Shown piece by piece: positions 54,181 to 64,000 of a stretch of DNA of 64,000 nucleotides. The position numbers were made by a program, and so were the translations under genes. The notes beneath the pieces were generated by a model that ran no database searches, had not been told where the DNA came from, and saw only the letters and a program-made list of their open reading frames with translations. This DNA comes from Castor canadensis (Eukaryota > Chordata > Mammalia > Rodentia > Castoridae): contig NC_133390.1 in NCBI RefSeq assembly GCF_047511655.1, positions 157,787,583 to 157,851,582 on the forward strand, written 5' to 3'. Numbering within the stretch: position 1 is the stretch's first letter; each line of letters opens with the position of its first letter.

Positions 54181-54949
54181 GGAATAGTTTAAAACAGAGT
54201 TTTCTTTTTCTTAAGTAAAAACAGACCCAAGAGGATTTTCATGTGTAAGAATCAAGTTTTTGTTTTGTTTTAATTGCTGATAAGGGCATATGGCTCTATG
54301 GTTGGCAGGAAGAAAGAAGGCCTTGTCCAAAGTAGGTGCCTGGCTACCCGGTTTTCTTGAAGAAAGGTTGATGAGGTAGTTAAGACCACGGCCTGGGGTA
54401 GGGTCAGCATGAAGAGAGAACATCCTAGGACATCTGAACATTGCAGAGCCCCATCCTGGTACATGTGCAGACTGTAGATAGGGAAGGAAGAAGGGCGACA
54501 ACTCAGCCTGGCTGAATCTTGTTCGGACTCTAATTAGTTACTGTGTCTTAGAAATATAAGGGACTAGAGACCCTGGGTCCATTCCCCCACCCTAATTTAT
54601 GGATGAGGAAACTAAGATTTTTGGCCAGAGCTGACTGGCAGCAGAACTGGAGCCAGAGCCAGGTCTCACTCATGTCTAGTGGAGCATGGAGACTGGCTGG
54701 GAGAGGGTGGTGACCGGGAGGGTGAATGGAGTGAAAGGAGCATATATTTTCTGCACTCTCCACTCCCCCACAAGCATTTGGATCCAGGAATAGCCAGGTG
54801 CTTGGGGGGACGGAAGAAGACACTGAGGCTTTCAGTCACTTGAGGAGAGGGCTCTGGGAGCCATACAGCAAGAGGAAATGGGAATACCATGGCCAGGACT
54901 CAGGATTCTGAATGGCTGGAGAATTTTCAGTGCTCACCTTCTTTTTATT

Positions 54950-55322
54950 AGTTAGCTCGGATTGCCTCAACAAAATACCCAGACCTGGTGAATTAACAGA
55001 AAAATTATGTTCTCACAGTTCTGGAGACTGAAAGATCAAGGTGTGTGGTGATGAGGTTTTTGGTGAGGGCTTTCTGGCTTGCAAATGGCCACCTTCTTGT
55101 TGTGTCCTCACATGGCCTTTCCTTGGCCAGTGCCCCCATGTGGGGGATGGGTACACAAAGGGAGGCATCTCTCCTTTTATAAAGTTACCAGTCCTATCAG
55201 ATTAGGGATCCATTCATGATTTCATTTAGCCTTAATTACTCCTAAGGACCCCATTTCCAAATACAGACACAGTGGAGGTTAGGGCTTCAACCTGAGTTCT
55301 GGGAGATAATTCAGCCCATAGC
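54950..55322 (-). mobile_element. MaLR-type (MST/MLT1-like) solo LTR
   Basis: 'tctcacagttctggagactg', 'gttgtgtcctcacatggcct', 'ccttttataaagttaccagt' and 'cattcatgatttcatttagc' follow the antisense order of a MaLR LTR as I recall it. No internal retroviral genes flank it. Confidence 0.7.
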
Positions 55323-55584
55323 ATTGCTGGCCTTCACGTTTCTCATTGACCCCTTTGGGACCCTTGAGGTACTGTCTTCCTCTGGAGGAAGTATGCTTTG
55401 TCTTTTCTTTTTTTGCATTCTTTTCTGTACAACAGAATTATAATGGAGCATTGTGGTTCAAGGGAGCAGATCATTTTCACCCAGTGTTTGAAGTTTGTCC
55501 TCTGGTTTTTTTTGTTCTCACATACATGGTTATAAGCTACAGTGTTCAGGAAGGGACTAGATAGTAGCTAACTCATGACCAGTC

Positions 55585-55675
55585 TGTTTTTGGTTTTGGT
55601 GCTGGGGATTAAGCCCAAATCTTTGTGTAGGCCAAGTAAGTGCTCTGCTGCTGAGCTGCACTCTCAGCACCATTC
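55585..55675 (-). repeat. ID-like SINE
   Basis: 'ggtgctggggattaagccca', 'tctgctgctgagctgcactc'. Confidence 0.85.
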
Positions 55676-55679
55676 TTGT

Positions 55680-55775
55680 TCTTTTATTATGGTACATCCA
55701 TAACAAAAATTACCATTTTAACCATTTATAAATGTACAGTTCTGTGAGTACACTCACACTGTTCTACCGATCTGT
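55680..55775 (-). mobile_element. Old L1 3'-end fragment
   Basis: 'attaccattttaaccattta', 'gtacactcacactgttctac'. Confidence 0.6.
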
Positions 55776-55819
55776 TTTTCCCTTAAGTAAAACAGTGGTT
55801 ATGTGTGGTTCCTGCCATT

Positions 55820-56181
55820 AAGATTAGCTATTTGAGGAAAAGGGGACCAGGAACTAGAGAAAAGGTTAGATTAAAAAGAATTAACCTAGAAGGTAACACC
55901 CACGCACAGGAAATCAATGTGAGTCAATGCCCTGTATAGTTATCCTTATCTCAACCAGCAAAACCCCTTGTTCCTTCCTATTATTGCTTATACTCTCTCT
56001 ACAACAAAATTAGAGATAAGGGCAAAATAGTTTCTGCTGGGTATTGAGGGGGGGAGCGGGAGGGGGTGGAGTGGGTGGTAAGGGAGGGGGTGGGGGCAGG
56101 GGGGAGAAATAAACCAAGCCTTGTATGCACATATGAATAATAAAAGAAAAATGAAAAAAAAAAAAAAAGATTAGCTATTTG
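55820..56181 (+). mobile_element. Short L1 3' end with target-site duplication
   Basis: The body (55835-56166) is the sense-strand counterpart of the 3' UTR of the L1 at 34552 ('gtgagtcaatgccctgtata', 'ttgtatgcacatatgaataa'), with an A-tail. Duplicates aagattagctatttg lie at 55820-55834 and 56167-56181. Confidence 0.95.
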
Positions 56182-57767
56182 TTTTGTATAGTTAATATAT
56201 GCTAATAAAAAGAATTAAAAAAAACCCAAACAACAGATTAGCTCTGTGACCTCTCAGAGCCTGTGCCTTTTACTGTGAAATGGGAATATGGTAGCAATAA
56301 GGACTCTGGGGCCAGATGAACTGAACTTGAGTTTAGGCACTACCACTTGCTAACTGCAGTTTTAAAAAAGAGGTGTCAGGATTCTAGCCCATATCATCTT
56401 ACCCTGCAGAAAAGGCATTTATTGACTCACATGACTGTGGGAAACGGGAGGGTGGGGCTGATCTCTTTCTACCAGTTGACTCTATTGTGCAGACTTCCTT
56501 ATAAGTCTGGTCATGGCTGCAGGCCACTGTAGTTTATGGTTTTGATTCCTGGAAGGAATCCTCCATCCTCATTTCACTCCCACCTCTGTTAGAGAAAAAA
56601 AATTAATTAAAAAAAAAAAAAATCCCAGAGTGGGGATTCTGATTGGCTCTTGAGGTCATGTGTTCAGGACTAGCCAATCACCATAATCCAGAGGTCAGAG
56701 TTCTTTGGTTCATAGGCCTACCCCATCCTATGGCTAGAGAGGCACAGTCTTTCTGTCAAGGCTTGGGACTTCAGGAGATTAGGCCTTAGAAGAAACAGTA
56801 TCTCCTCTGCTCCTGCTAGAGTCTTCTTTCCCAGCTCCAGCAGTGCTTGTGGGGAAGGTCAGGAGACCTGTGCCTCCACTAGGTTTTCCTTCAGCAGGGT
56901 TGCTGAGCATCTACTCCTGGGCCTTAATTTCCCCATCTGTACAGGTAACATTGGACTTACTGTCCATGGGTAAACACCATGTCCAGTGTTTGTTCATTAC
57001 TGAGGATCTGGAGATGAATAGTCGTTTCCTGTCCTCCAGGAGCACACATCCTGATTAAATTAAATGAAGAGGAAAAAGGAGTCGGGTTCCGGGACTGAGG
57101 TTTTGTGTCGCATTTATGTGGACTAAACAAGGCTACATTTTCTCAGACTAGAACCATCTTCCATGTCTCCTTTTGCCTTTAATCCAGTGCTGCCATTTGG
57201 GCAGGGAGGATGAGGTATGTCTGCAGCCCCCTCATGTCTCTCTGATTCTGAAAGGAGAACAGGGTGGTTTGGAGTCACCTCTGGTTTGGCTTCTCTAACA
57301 AGGCACATGCTGGAAGTATTTTTCTGTTGATATTCCTCTTTTCCTGCTTCCACACAAACATCCCCGGCCTCTAGCCCACTGTTGTCATCTCAGTTTCCAG
57401 GGCACTCTTATGCTTGCTCAGGCAGGAGGGGGCTCTTGTTGGCATGAATTCAGCTGGAAGCAGAGGAAGAAAAGCCAGTTGGAAAAGAAACAGTGCATTC
57501 CAGCCTGGGAACGGAAACCAAGGGCAGTCACTTTCCTTTTGTCCCAGCCAGAGAAGCTGGTCATCTGGGGGGGGGAGCGGGGGAGGGGCTGGTGGTCGGG
57601 GGAGGAGTCAGTCAATGCCTTCACTCTTCTGGGTGGGACCAGACCACAGTTCTAGTGCCATGCAGACTTAGGTTGTTTTTAGTATATGTTTGTGGCTTTA
57701 AATGTAGCTGCCTTTCCGTGTCTGGGCAGGGGGAAAAATTTATTTGCACTTTTTTAAGATAGCTGTA

Positions 57768-57868
57768 TAGGGGCTGGTGGAATAGCTCAAGTGGTAGAGT
57801 GCCTTCCTAGCAAGGGTTGAGGCCCTGAGTTCAAACCCAGTAGTGCAAAAAAGAAAAAAAAAAGATAG
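57768..57868 (+). repeat. tRNA-like SINE
   Basis: 'atagctcaagtggtagagtg', 'cctagcaagggttgaggccc', A-rich tail. Confidence 0.93.
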
Positions 57869-58077
57869 TATGTAAATGGTACATAGCTTGAAAAATTCCA
57901 ATCACTCTGTGCCTTCCCAGAGATAAACAGTTACAAGGCCCAAAGATAGTCTCTGCAGATATAAACAAAAGCCTGTATATTCTCCTGACATACAGTGTAT
58001 AAATGTAACACTTAGGTTACCTTTGAATTCTGTGTTCTTTATAGTTTTATAAAATAATTTATATTTGGCTCGTGTAG

Positions 58078-58225
58078 TTAAGATTACAGGTATGCACCAC
58101 CATGTCTGGCATATTTGTTGAGATGAGCTCTCACTAACTTTTTGTTCAGGCTGGCCTCGATTTTCCCAGTGTCCCAAGTGACTGGGATTACAGGTGTGAG
58201 CCATCATGCCTGGTCTGCAGTCTGC
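58078..58225 (-). repeat. B1-like SINE remnants
   Basis: 'caggtatgcaccaccatgtc', 'gtgactgggattacaggtgt'. Confidence 0.8.
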
Positions 58226-58594
58226 TTTCCAGTGATAATTATTGCCCTTCATGTATGGTACACGTACCTTACAATAGCGTACTCCCATTTTTCTTCTGGC
58301 CTGTGTGCAGTTGTCATACATTTTACTTTTGCATATGTTTTTAACTTCATGCTATATTACTATTATTGTTCAAAGAGATTTAAATAACTAAAAGGCCTTA
58401 CATGATTACCCATGTATTTGTCCTTTCTGGTTCTCACCTGGTATCATTTTCCTTCTATCTTATTTTATCTGTGGTGAGAATTCTTTCAGTTTTTCTGTTG
58501 TCTGTCAAAGTTTTTATTTTGTCTTTTGTTTTGAAAGATTTCACTGGTTTGGTTTGGTTTTTTGCATTTTGGTGCTTAAAAAATATTGTCCCAC

Positions 58595-58915
58595 TGGGCT
58601 GGGATGTAGTTCAGCCTAAAGTGCATGAAGCCCTGGGTTCATCCTCAACCCCACAGTTTGTCCTTTTTGAGTCTTGCTTTTAAGATTTGATAAGAAGGAC
58701 TAGGCGCTGTGGCTCACATCTGTAATCCCAGCTACTCAGGAGGCACAGTTAATGAGGATTGAGGTCCAAGGCTGGCCTGAATAAAAACCACAAGACCCTA
58801 CCTGAAAAAATAAAGCAAAAAAGGGCTGAGGGGCGTTGTTCAAATGGCAGAGCCTCTCCTGCCTAGGATGTACAAGACCATTAATTCAAACCCCAGTACC
58901 ACCACCCAAAAAATG
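58595..58915 (+). repeat. ID-like SINE and composite SINE
   Basis: 58597-58655 'gggctgggatgtagttcagc'. 58700-58910 B1-like 'cacatctgtaatcccagcta' with a tRNA-like arm. Confidence 0.87.
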
Positions 58916-59454
58916 GTTAGGTATAAGCTGGGCATGGTGGCATACATTTGTCCTAGTGTTTGCCTAGTGGGTGCTAGTTATTCCCTACTATTGAGACAGG
59001 ACCCTGCTGAAGAAATGAATTATAAGGCTTCTCCATTCTGGCTGAGGAATAAACCCTCTAACTACTCCTTGTTGCTGCTATGCTCTTTCTTCCTTTTAAA
59101 TGGTTCCTTCCCTGGCCTCAAGGCACATCTTTGCTCTGAGGAGCATCCTCTCCTCTGTGCATCTTCTGGTGACTATAGCTTTCTCCTCTGGTGCCCTATC
59201 TTGTGATAACTGCTTGGGTCTCCATACTCTCAGCAACTCAGGAAGTCAGTTGGACCGCCTGGGCTTTCCCTCTTTGGCCTAGAGGCTCAAAGCAATATGC
59301 TGAGGGGCAGGGCAGTTGTAGGGCTCAGCTTCTTCACTTCCTGTCTTTCAGGGATCATTGTCCCTTTTTGCTTGATATTTGGTGTCTTAAAAAATGATGT
59401 TTTGTTTATCTTGGGAGGGGAGGGTAAATCTAGTCCCTACCACTCCATCTTGGC

Positions 59455-59600
59455 TAAAGCAGAAGGAGTACGGATTTAAATCCAACTCTTCCAGTTGCTT
59501 ATTCACAAGTTTTGAGAGTTTAGCAAGTCACTTAATCTCTCCAGTCCTCAAATGTCCTCCTAATTGTGGGAATTAAATGAAAGAACAAACTGCAGGGCTC
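59455..59600 (+). repeat. MIR SINE
   Basis: 'agtttagcaagtcacttaat', 'tccagtcctcaaatgtcctc', 'gggaattaaatgaaagaaca'. Confidence 0.75.
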
Positions 59601-60439
59601 TGAATAGTGTTAGTTTAGGTTGATATGTGAGCAAAGAACAACTCAGGACTAAGGTTTGAGTTCCAGCTTTTAGGAATTGAGAAAAAGAGGAAAAGGGTAG
59701 GGGAAAAACTCAAGGAGAAATGCCTAAAGCCCAGGGAGTAGCTGAGTGGTAGAGCTCAGTGGCTGAGAACAGGAGAGCTAGACCAGGGTATCGCCTAAGC
59801 AGGATTGCAGGGGGCAGGAAAGGGGCCAGTGCCAGAATTTAAGATGGAGCATGAGGGCATCTAGGTTCACATTCTGTATTTACATCTTCCTGAATGACAT
59901 TTATAACCAACCTTGGTTCTAAGTGCTGGCTTCCTGTGCCCAGCTGGAACACCTGAGTTCATAGGTTAGACGGAGTCTCTGATCTTTCTAACTTAGTTTG
60001 TAAAATCGGTTTAAATGAAAAAGAGGTGGCTAATTTCATTGGACAGGATAAGCTTGATTATGTGACATACTCAGGAAGTGTAGTGTATAGATGTTAATTA
60101 TTTTTGGGATCACACAAGGTCAACCAGAAAAATTCTCCTCTTGTATTTGTTTTAATCTGTTACTGGAAGTCTCATTGTTCCAGTTGGAGAATTCTTAGAG
60201 TACCTATTCTGCACTCCCCATGTTTTTGATGGTGGAGTCTGAGGTTCTAAGAAGTAAGGGGATCTTGCTTAGGGGCATAATTGAGCCAGGCACAGTTGGA
60301 ACTGGAAGCCAGATACAGTACTGTAGGACTCATGTTGCAGGTGTGTCTGGAGACACAGGGATGTCCCAGGGTAGGGGCCTTTCCCTATCCATTTAGTGCT
60401 CCTGGCTTGAATTCTTCCTTGTCTCCTGTCCATTACTGC

Positions 60440-60690
60440 TTCCTTTTTTTTTTTTTTTTTCTTTTTTTGGCAGCACTGGGGTTTGAACTCAGGGCCACAC
60501 ACTTGCTAGGCAGGCACTCTACCACTTGAGCCACCCCTCTAGCCCTTTTTTGTGTGTGATAGGCATTTTCAAGATAGAGTCTTGCAAACTATTTTCCCCG
60601 GGCTGACTTTGAACTGAGCTCCTCCTGATCTCTGCCTCCTGAGTAGCTGGGATTACAGGCGTGAGCCATGGCACCTGTTTATTAACCTCT
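60440..60690 (-). repeat. Composite SINE, full right arm with T-rich joint
   Basis: T-run, 'ctggggtttgaactcagggc', 'gctaggcaggcactctacca', 'tttttgtgtgtgataggcat', antisense B1-like part. Confidence 0.93.
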
Positions 60691-60904
60691 AACTTTTGAC
60701 ACTGAGCAGGTTGTAGAACCTTCTTCAGTTGCATACCTTTCAACTAGGCATAACCTTAAGTGCCTGAAGGCAAGGGATTGTACCAGGTGACCGCCTAACA
60801 GTTTCTTCCAGATCTAAGATAATGCCCAGGTTTATAGGGACTGGTCAGGTTGCAGATGGTGGGCAGTGGTGGCTCTAAGGTGAGCTGGAAATTATGTGTC
60901 CCGT

Positions 60905-61075
60905 CTAAAGAGGCCAGGTACAGTTATCATGCTTGTAATCCCTGCACTCAGGAGGCTGAGGCAAGAGGATTGTGACTTTAAGGCCAACCTGGGCTACATA
61001 GCAAGTTCCACTCTACCCTGGGCTTCATAGCCAGACCCTGTCTCAGAAAATCAAAACTAAATAAATAAATAAAAG
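60905..61075 (+). repeat. B1-like SINE with partial duplication
   Basis: 'catgcttgtaatccctgcac', 'ggcctacatagc'-type middle seen twice ('gggctacatagc', 'gggcttcatagc'), then an (AAAT)n tail. Confidence 0.85.
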
Positions 61076-61424
61076 GGATGGCTGCTGCTGAGCGCCAGTG
61101 GCTTGTTGCCAGATACTCTGCATTTGCAAAGGAAGCCCAAAGTCTGGATTTTTGAAATATGTAACACTCAAAGTTACATATTAAGATATATTTTAATCAA
61201 GACACGAGGCAGTTAAGACATCTCTGTGGACTGCACAGATGCTCAGTTTGTGCCTCTGAAAGCTGTTTAAATGAAATTCTGCAGCCTGGCTGGTGTACAG
61301 AAAAGGACCTTGGCCTTGGATCCAGAACACAGGCTGCCTGACCATGCCCCTCAGAACCAGGGGAAGGTCACTTTCTTTCATAGTTATTCTTATCACCAAG
61401 AGTTACTGCTGTGTCTGGGAAGTG

Positions 61425-61515
61425 AACCACCTCCTCTTAGGGAGAATGGTGGCTGTCTGGGAGAGTGCTTGCCTAGCATGCAAATGGCTTTCAGCCTTAG
61501 CACCACAAAAACAAA
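61425..61515 (+). repeat. ID-like SINE, diverged
   Basis: 'gagagtgcttgcctagcatg', 'ttagcaccacaaaaac'. Confidence 0.65.
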
Positions 61516-61944
61516 ACCTCAAATACCCCACCCTTCCTGCCCAAATGGAACCCTGCTGCAATGGAGTCATGGGAAGCTATTGCCCTTTTGGGACAGAAGA
61601 TGGCAGCCACATTGGCCTTTACACTTTTCTTTGATGGGCCTGACTTCTCTTGACCATTTTCTTTTCTTTTTTATGACCTGGGCCACTCCTGCTGGTATAG
61701 TCTGGAAAAATCTATTGTTTATTCTGGGTCTCTGCCACCTCCCACCAAGTGTAGTCACAGGAGGTCCAGGGTTCACTGGGTGCTCTTGGTGCAGAAACTG
61801 TGGGGTGGGGAAGGCCCTCAAGGCTCTGAGGCCACCAGGCTTGGGCAGAAGCAGGCTAGTTGCCTGCTCAGGCAAGATGGACTTATTCCTCCATGGAGAA
61901 AGAGTGAACCTTTGCAGATATGCAGCCTGGCTTTTTGTTTGTTT

Positions 61945-62045
61945 GGTTGGTTTTTTTTTTTTTTTTTTTTTTTTAGTAATACTGGGGTTGAGCTCAGAGC
62001 CTCATGCTTACATAGCAGGCACTTGAGCCATACTTCTAGTCTGGC
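61945..62045 (-). repeat. tRNA-like SINE
   Basis: A long T-run, 'actggggttgagctcagagc', 'ttgagccatacttctagtct'. Confidence 0.88.
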
Positions 62046-62272
62046 ACCTGGGTTTGATCCCAGGCCTGCCACTATCTAAGCATATGACTTAGGCAGATGA
62101 TGAACTCCTTGAGCCTCAGAATCCTAATCTGTCAAATAGGACAATAATGGTACCTGCCTGTAGGGTTGTTGGAATGATAGATGACTACCTCTGCAAGCCA
62201 ATGAGCATGTAAAGTGGCCAGGATGGTGCTTGGCACCAAATATGCTCCTCGTTGATGTTACTGCTGCAATAT
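62045..62272 (+). repeat. MIR SINE
   Basis: 'gatcccaggcctgccactat', 'ttgagcctcagaatcctaat', 'tagggttgttggaatgatag', 'ggatggtgcttggcacc'. Confidence 0.85.
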
Positions 62273-62273
62273 A

Positions 62274-62578
62274 CAGTAGTCCCTCCTTATCTCCAGTTTC
62301 ATTTTGGTGCTTTTAATCACTCTGTAGCCCAAAGGAAAATAGTTACTAGGCAAATTCTAGAAATAAACCAATCATAAATTATAAAGAACTTTTATTACAG
62401 TGTATTGTTATAATTGTACTCTGTTAGTTTTGCTGTGTCTAATTTGTAAGTTGAACATTATCATAGGAATGTATACTTAGAAAAATAGTAGTGTATATAG
62501 GTTTTGGCACTGTCTGTGGTTTGAGGCATCCACTGGGGATCTTGGAACATATTCTCAACAGATAAGGAGGGATCACTG
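62274..62578 (+). mobile_element. Tigger/MER2-like nonautonomous DNA transposon with TIRs
   Basis: The left end cagtagtccctccttatct mirrors the right end agataaggagggatcactg with one mismatch, and TA dinucleotides flank both ends. The interior 'tttgaggcatccactgggga' matches Tigger-type elements. It carries no transposase frame. Confidence 0.88.
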
Positions 62579-63134
62579 TATTAATGCTTTTCTCTACTGT
62601 GATACAGTTGTATGCTCTTTCTTGGGCAGACACACTGGACTAGGAGAGAGGATGAGACAGGGACAAGAAAATGCAAATCCCCAGAGAGCATGTTAGGCAC
62701 AGGCAAGGAGAGGCATAGGGGAAGAAGCAGGCAGGATGGAGAAAACATCTACATGCATGGAGTGTTTTCATGGAGATTGTCTTTCTCATCTGTCCACGGG
62801 CGAGTGGTGTCACTCCTATTTTGCACCTTATGAAACACATTGAGAGAGGTGAGATAACTTACCTGACACTTAGCCAGTGTCATGGCCAGGATTCTGATCT
62901 AGTTTTCTGACACCAAGACTGAGGTTCCCTTTATCCGTGCCTACTGCTGGTAGACTTCAGCCAAAATAAGGGGACGATGAGGTGGCATTGCCTAAAATGA
63001 TCGAGGTGGTTTTCAAATGTTTTGCAGATTTTGGTGTGTGTGTGTACGTATGTACATACATGCAGCTGTTGGTTTGCTTTTTGTTTTTAAATAAATTGGG
63101 GTTGTTGGTGGTGATATTTTCCTATTGAAATAAG

Positions 63135-63235
63135 TTCTGGGGGCAGGTGAAGTGGTTCAAATGGCAGAGCACCTGCCTAGCAAGCGTGAGGCCTTGAGTT
63201 CAAACCCTAGTACTGCCAAAAAATAAATAAATTAG
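63135..63235 (+). repeat. tRNA-like SINE
   Basis: 'ggtgaagtggttcaaatggc', 'gcctagcaagcgtgaggcct', A-rich tail. Confidence 0.93.
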
Positions 63236-63269
63236 TTCTGAGAAATCCTGCAGTTACAAATACCAGTGA

Positions 63270-63470
63270 CTTTTTTTTTTTTTTGGTGGTAGTGGGGATT
63301 GAACCCAGGGCCTTGTACATACTAGGCAAGAGCTGTACCACTTGCCCTTTTTTAAAATTTTGTTTTTGAGACAGAGTCTCACTACGCATGGGCTGTTATT
63401 GAATTCCTGATCCTCCTGCTTTCATTCCCCTCATAGCTGGGAAGCAGGTATGACTACCATGCCCTGCTAT
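63270..63470 (-). repeat. ID-like and B1-like SINEs
   Basis: T-run, 'ggtagtggggattgaaccca', then 'gagacagagtctcactacgc'. Confidence 0.87.
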
Positions 63471-63479
63471 CAGTGACAT

Positions 63480-63660
63480 AACATTTTCTAGGTATTTACT
63501 GGCCCTGTACCAGTCATGTCACAAGCATACCTTATTCTAATCTGCACAGTAACACTATAAGATGGGTGTTATTGTTACACACATTGGTGAGGTGAAGTAA
63601 TTGGATTGGGGTATTTGGTGGTGGAACTTAAACTCAAAACTGACAGCTGGACTAGACCAC
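63480..63660 (-). repeat. MIR-type remnant
   Basis: 'aatctgcacagtaacactat', 'ggtgaggtgaagtaattgga'; low similarity. Confidence 0.5.
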
Positions 63661-64000
63661 CATTGTAACACGGTATGACCCATTGTTTTCCAAGCTTGCT
63701 AGACTACGCAGGTGTTTCATCAGGCTTTGTACAGAACACTCTTTGTGGGTGCTGCTTGAATGCTTCTGAGCTGATCTGTTAGGTTGTTAATTGTGGTGCT
63801 TATTCCTTTTATCTTTGTCTGTGTTAAACAGAAAAGGGGCTTCTTTCTCTCTCTCTAGAATTTTCCCTTGCACTGAGTACTCCCTGTGTACTCTGTATGT
63901 TTGCAGATGAAGTCAGCAAGGTTTCAGACTCTGATTTCCTGCTCACACACAAGTACTTATTTTACCATCTCTAAGTGGAGCGGATTAGCTCCAGGCCACA

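Larger units (their letters stand above)
39256..64000 (+). other. CHMP4B: CHMP4B intron 1 (continues past window)
   Basis: No sequence encoding the next CHMP4B segment is seen, so the intron exceeds 24.7 kb. 39260-40500 is pyrimidine-rich then unique. Stretches 43270-43980, 44230-45130, 49740-50700, 51200-52700 and 57000-57760 show no recognised gene or repeat, only weak L2/MIR traces. Confidence 0.8.

Noticed and set aside
61271-62026. A 251-codon + strand frame in CHMP4B intron 1
   Set aside because: It crosses a diverged ID-like SINE and ends in a tRNA-like SINE poly(T). Chance frame.

Overview
This is nuclear DNA from a placental mammal. It has spliced genes with GT/AG introns, a CpG-island promoter, ancient mammalian repeats (MIR, L2, MER5A-like, Tigger-like, MaLR LTR) and dense lineage-specific SINEs. 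The SINEs are B1-like 7SL-derived units, ID/tRNA-like units and fused B1-like+tRNA-like dimers, which points to a rodent. From memory, the SINE and L1 3'-end forms fit Castorimorpha, and beaver (Castor) best. The species call is inference, not proof. Gene order (ZNF341 then CHMP4B, same strand) matches human chromosome 20q11.22.

Positions 1-20115 hold the 3' part of ZNF341 on the + strand. Ten coding exons (365-560, 1727-1811, 3555-3745, 5295-5485, 6983-7191, 12556-12652, 14145-14277, 17031-17142, 17365-17435, 18951-19477) join in one open frame of 603 codons plus stop. They carry all twelve zinc fingers and the C-terminal tail; the N-terminal exons lie upstream of the window. The apparent poly(A) signal at 20094 sits inside a MIR element. 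The intron at 14278-17030 contains a recent EMC6 retrocopy (minus strand, 14765-16060), flanked by a perfect 16-bp target-site duplication and inserted into an ID-type SINE.

Positions 20116-38690 are intergenic and almost entirely repeats: L2 and MIR remnants, an old antisense L1 broken into pieces by SINEs and by a SUMO2 retropseudogene (about 30945-31880), and a younger 5'-truncated antisense L1 (34552-37117) with a nearly open ORF2 3' half and a clear target-site duplication.

Positions 38690-39255 hold the CHMP4B promoter/CpG island and first coding exon (63 codons, ESCRT-III subunit). From 39256 to the window end is CHMP4B intron 1, more than 24.7 kb, with no further exon seen. It contains SINEs, MIR/L2 relics, an MER5A-like transposon, a MaLR-type LTR, a short L1 3' end with perfect target-site duplication, and a Tigger-like DNA transposon with both terminal inverted repeats.

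The two host genes act in unrelated processes (transcription of STAT genes; membrane scission). I found no new multi-gene system. The points most worth checking are the nested EMC6 retrocopy, the SUMO2 copy whose deletions all keep frame, the near-intact L1, a SINE subfamily with a shared right-arm deletion, a perfect intronic hairpin, and paired ZNF143-like sites at the CHMP4B promoter.
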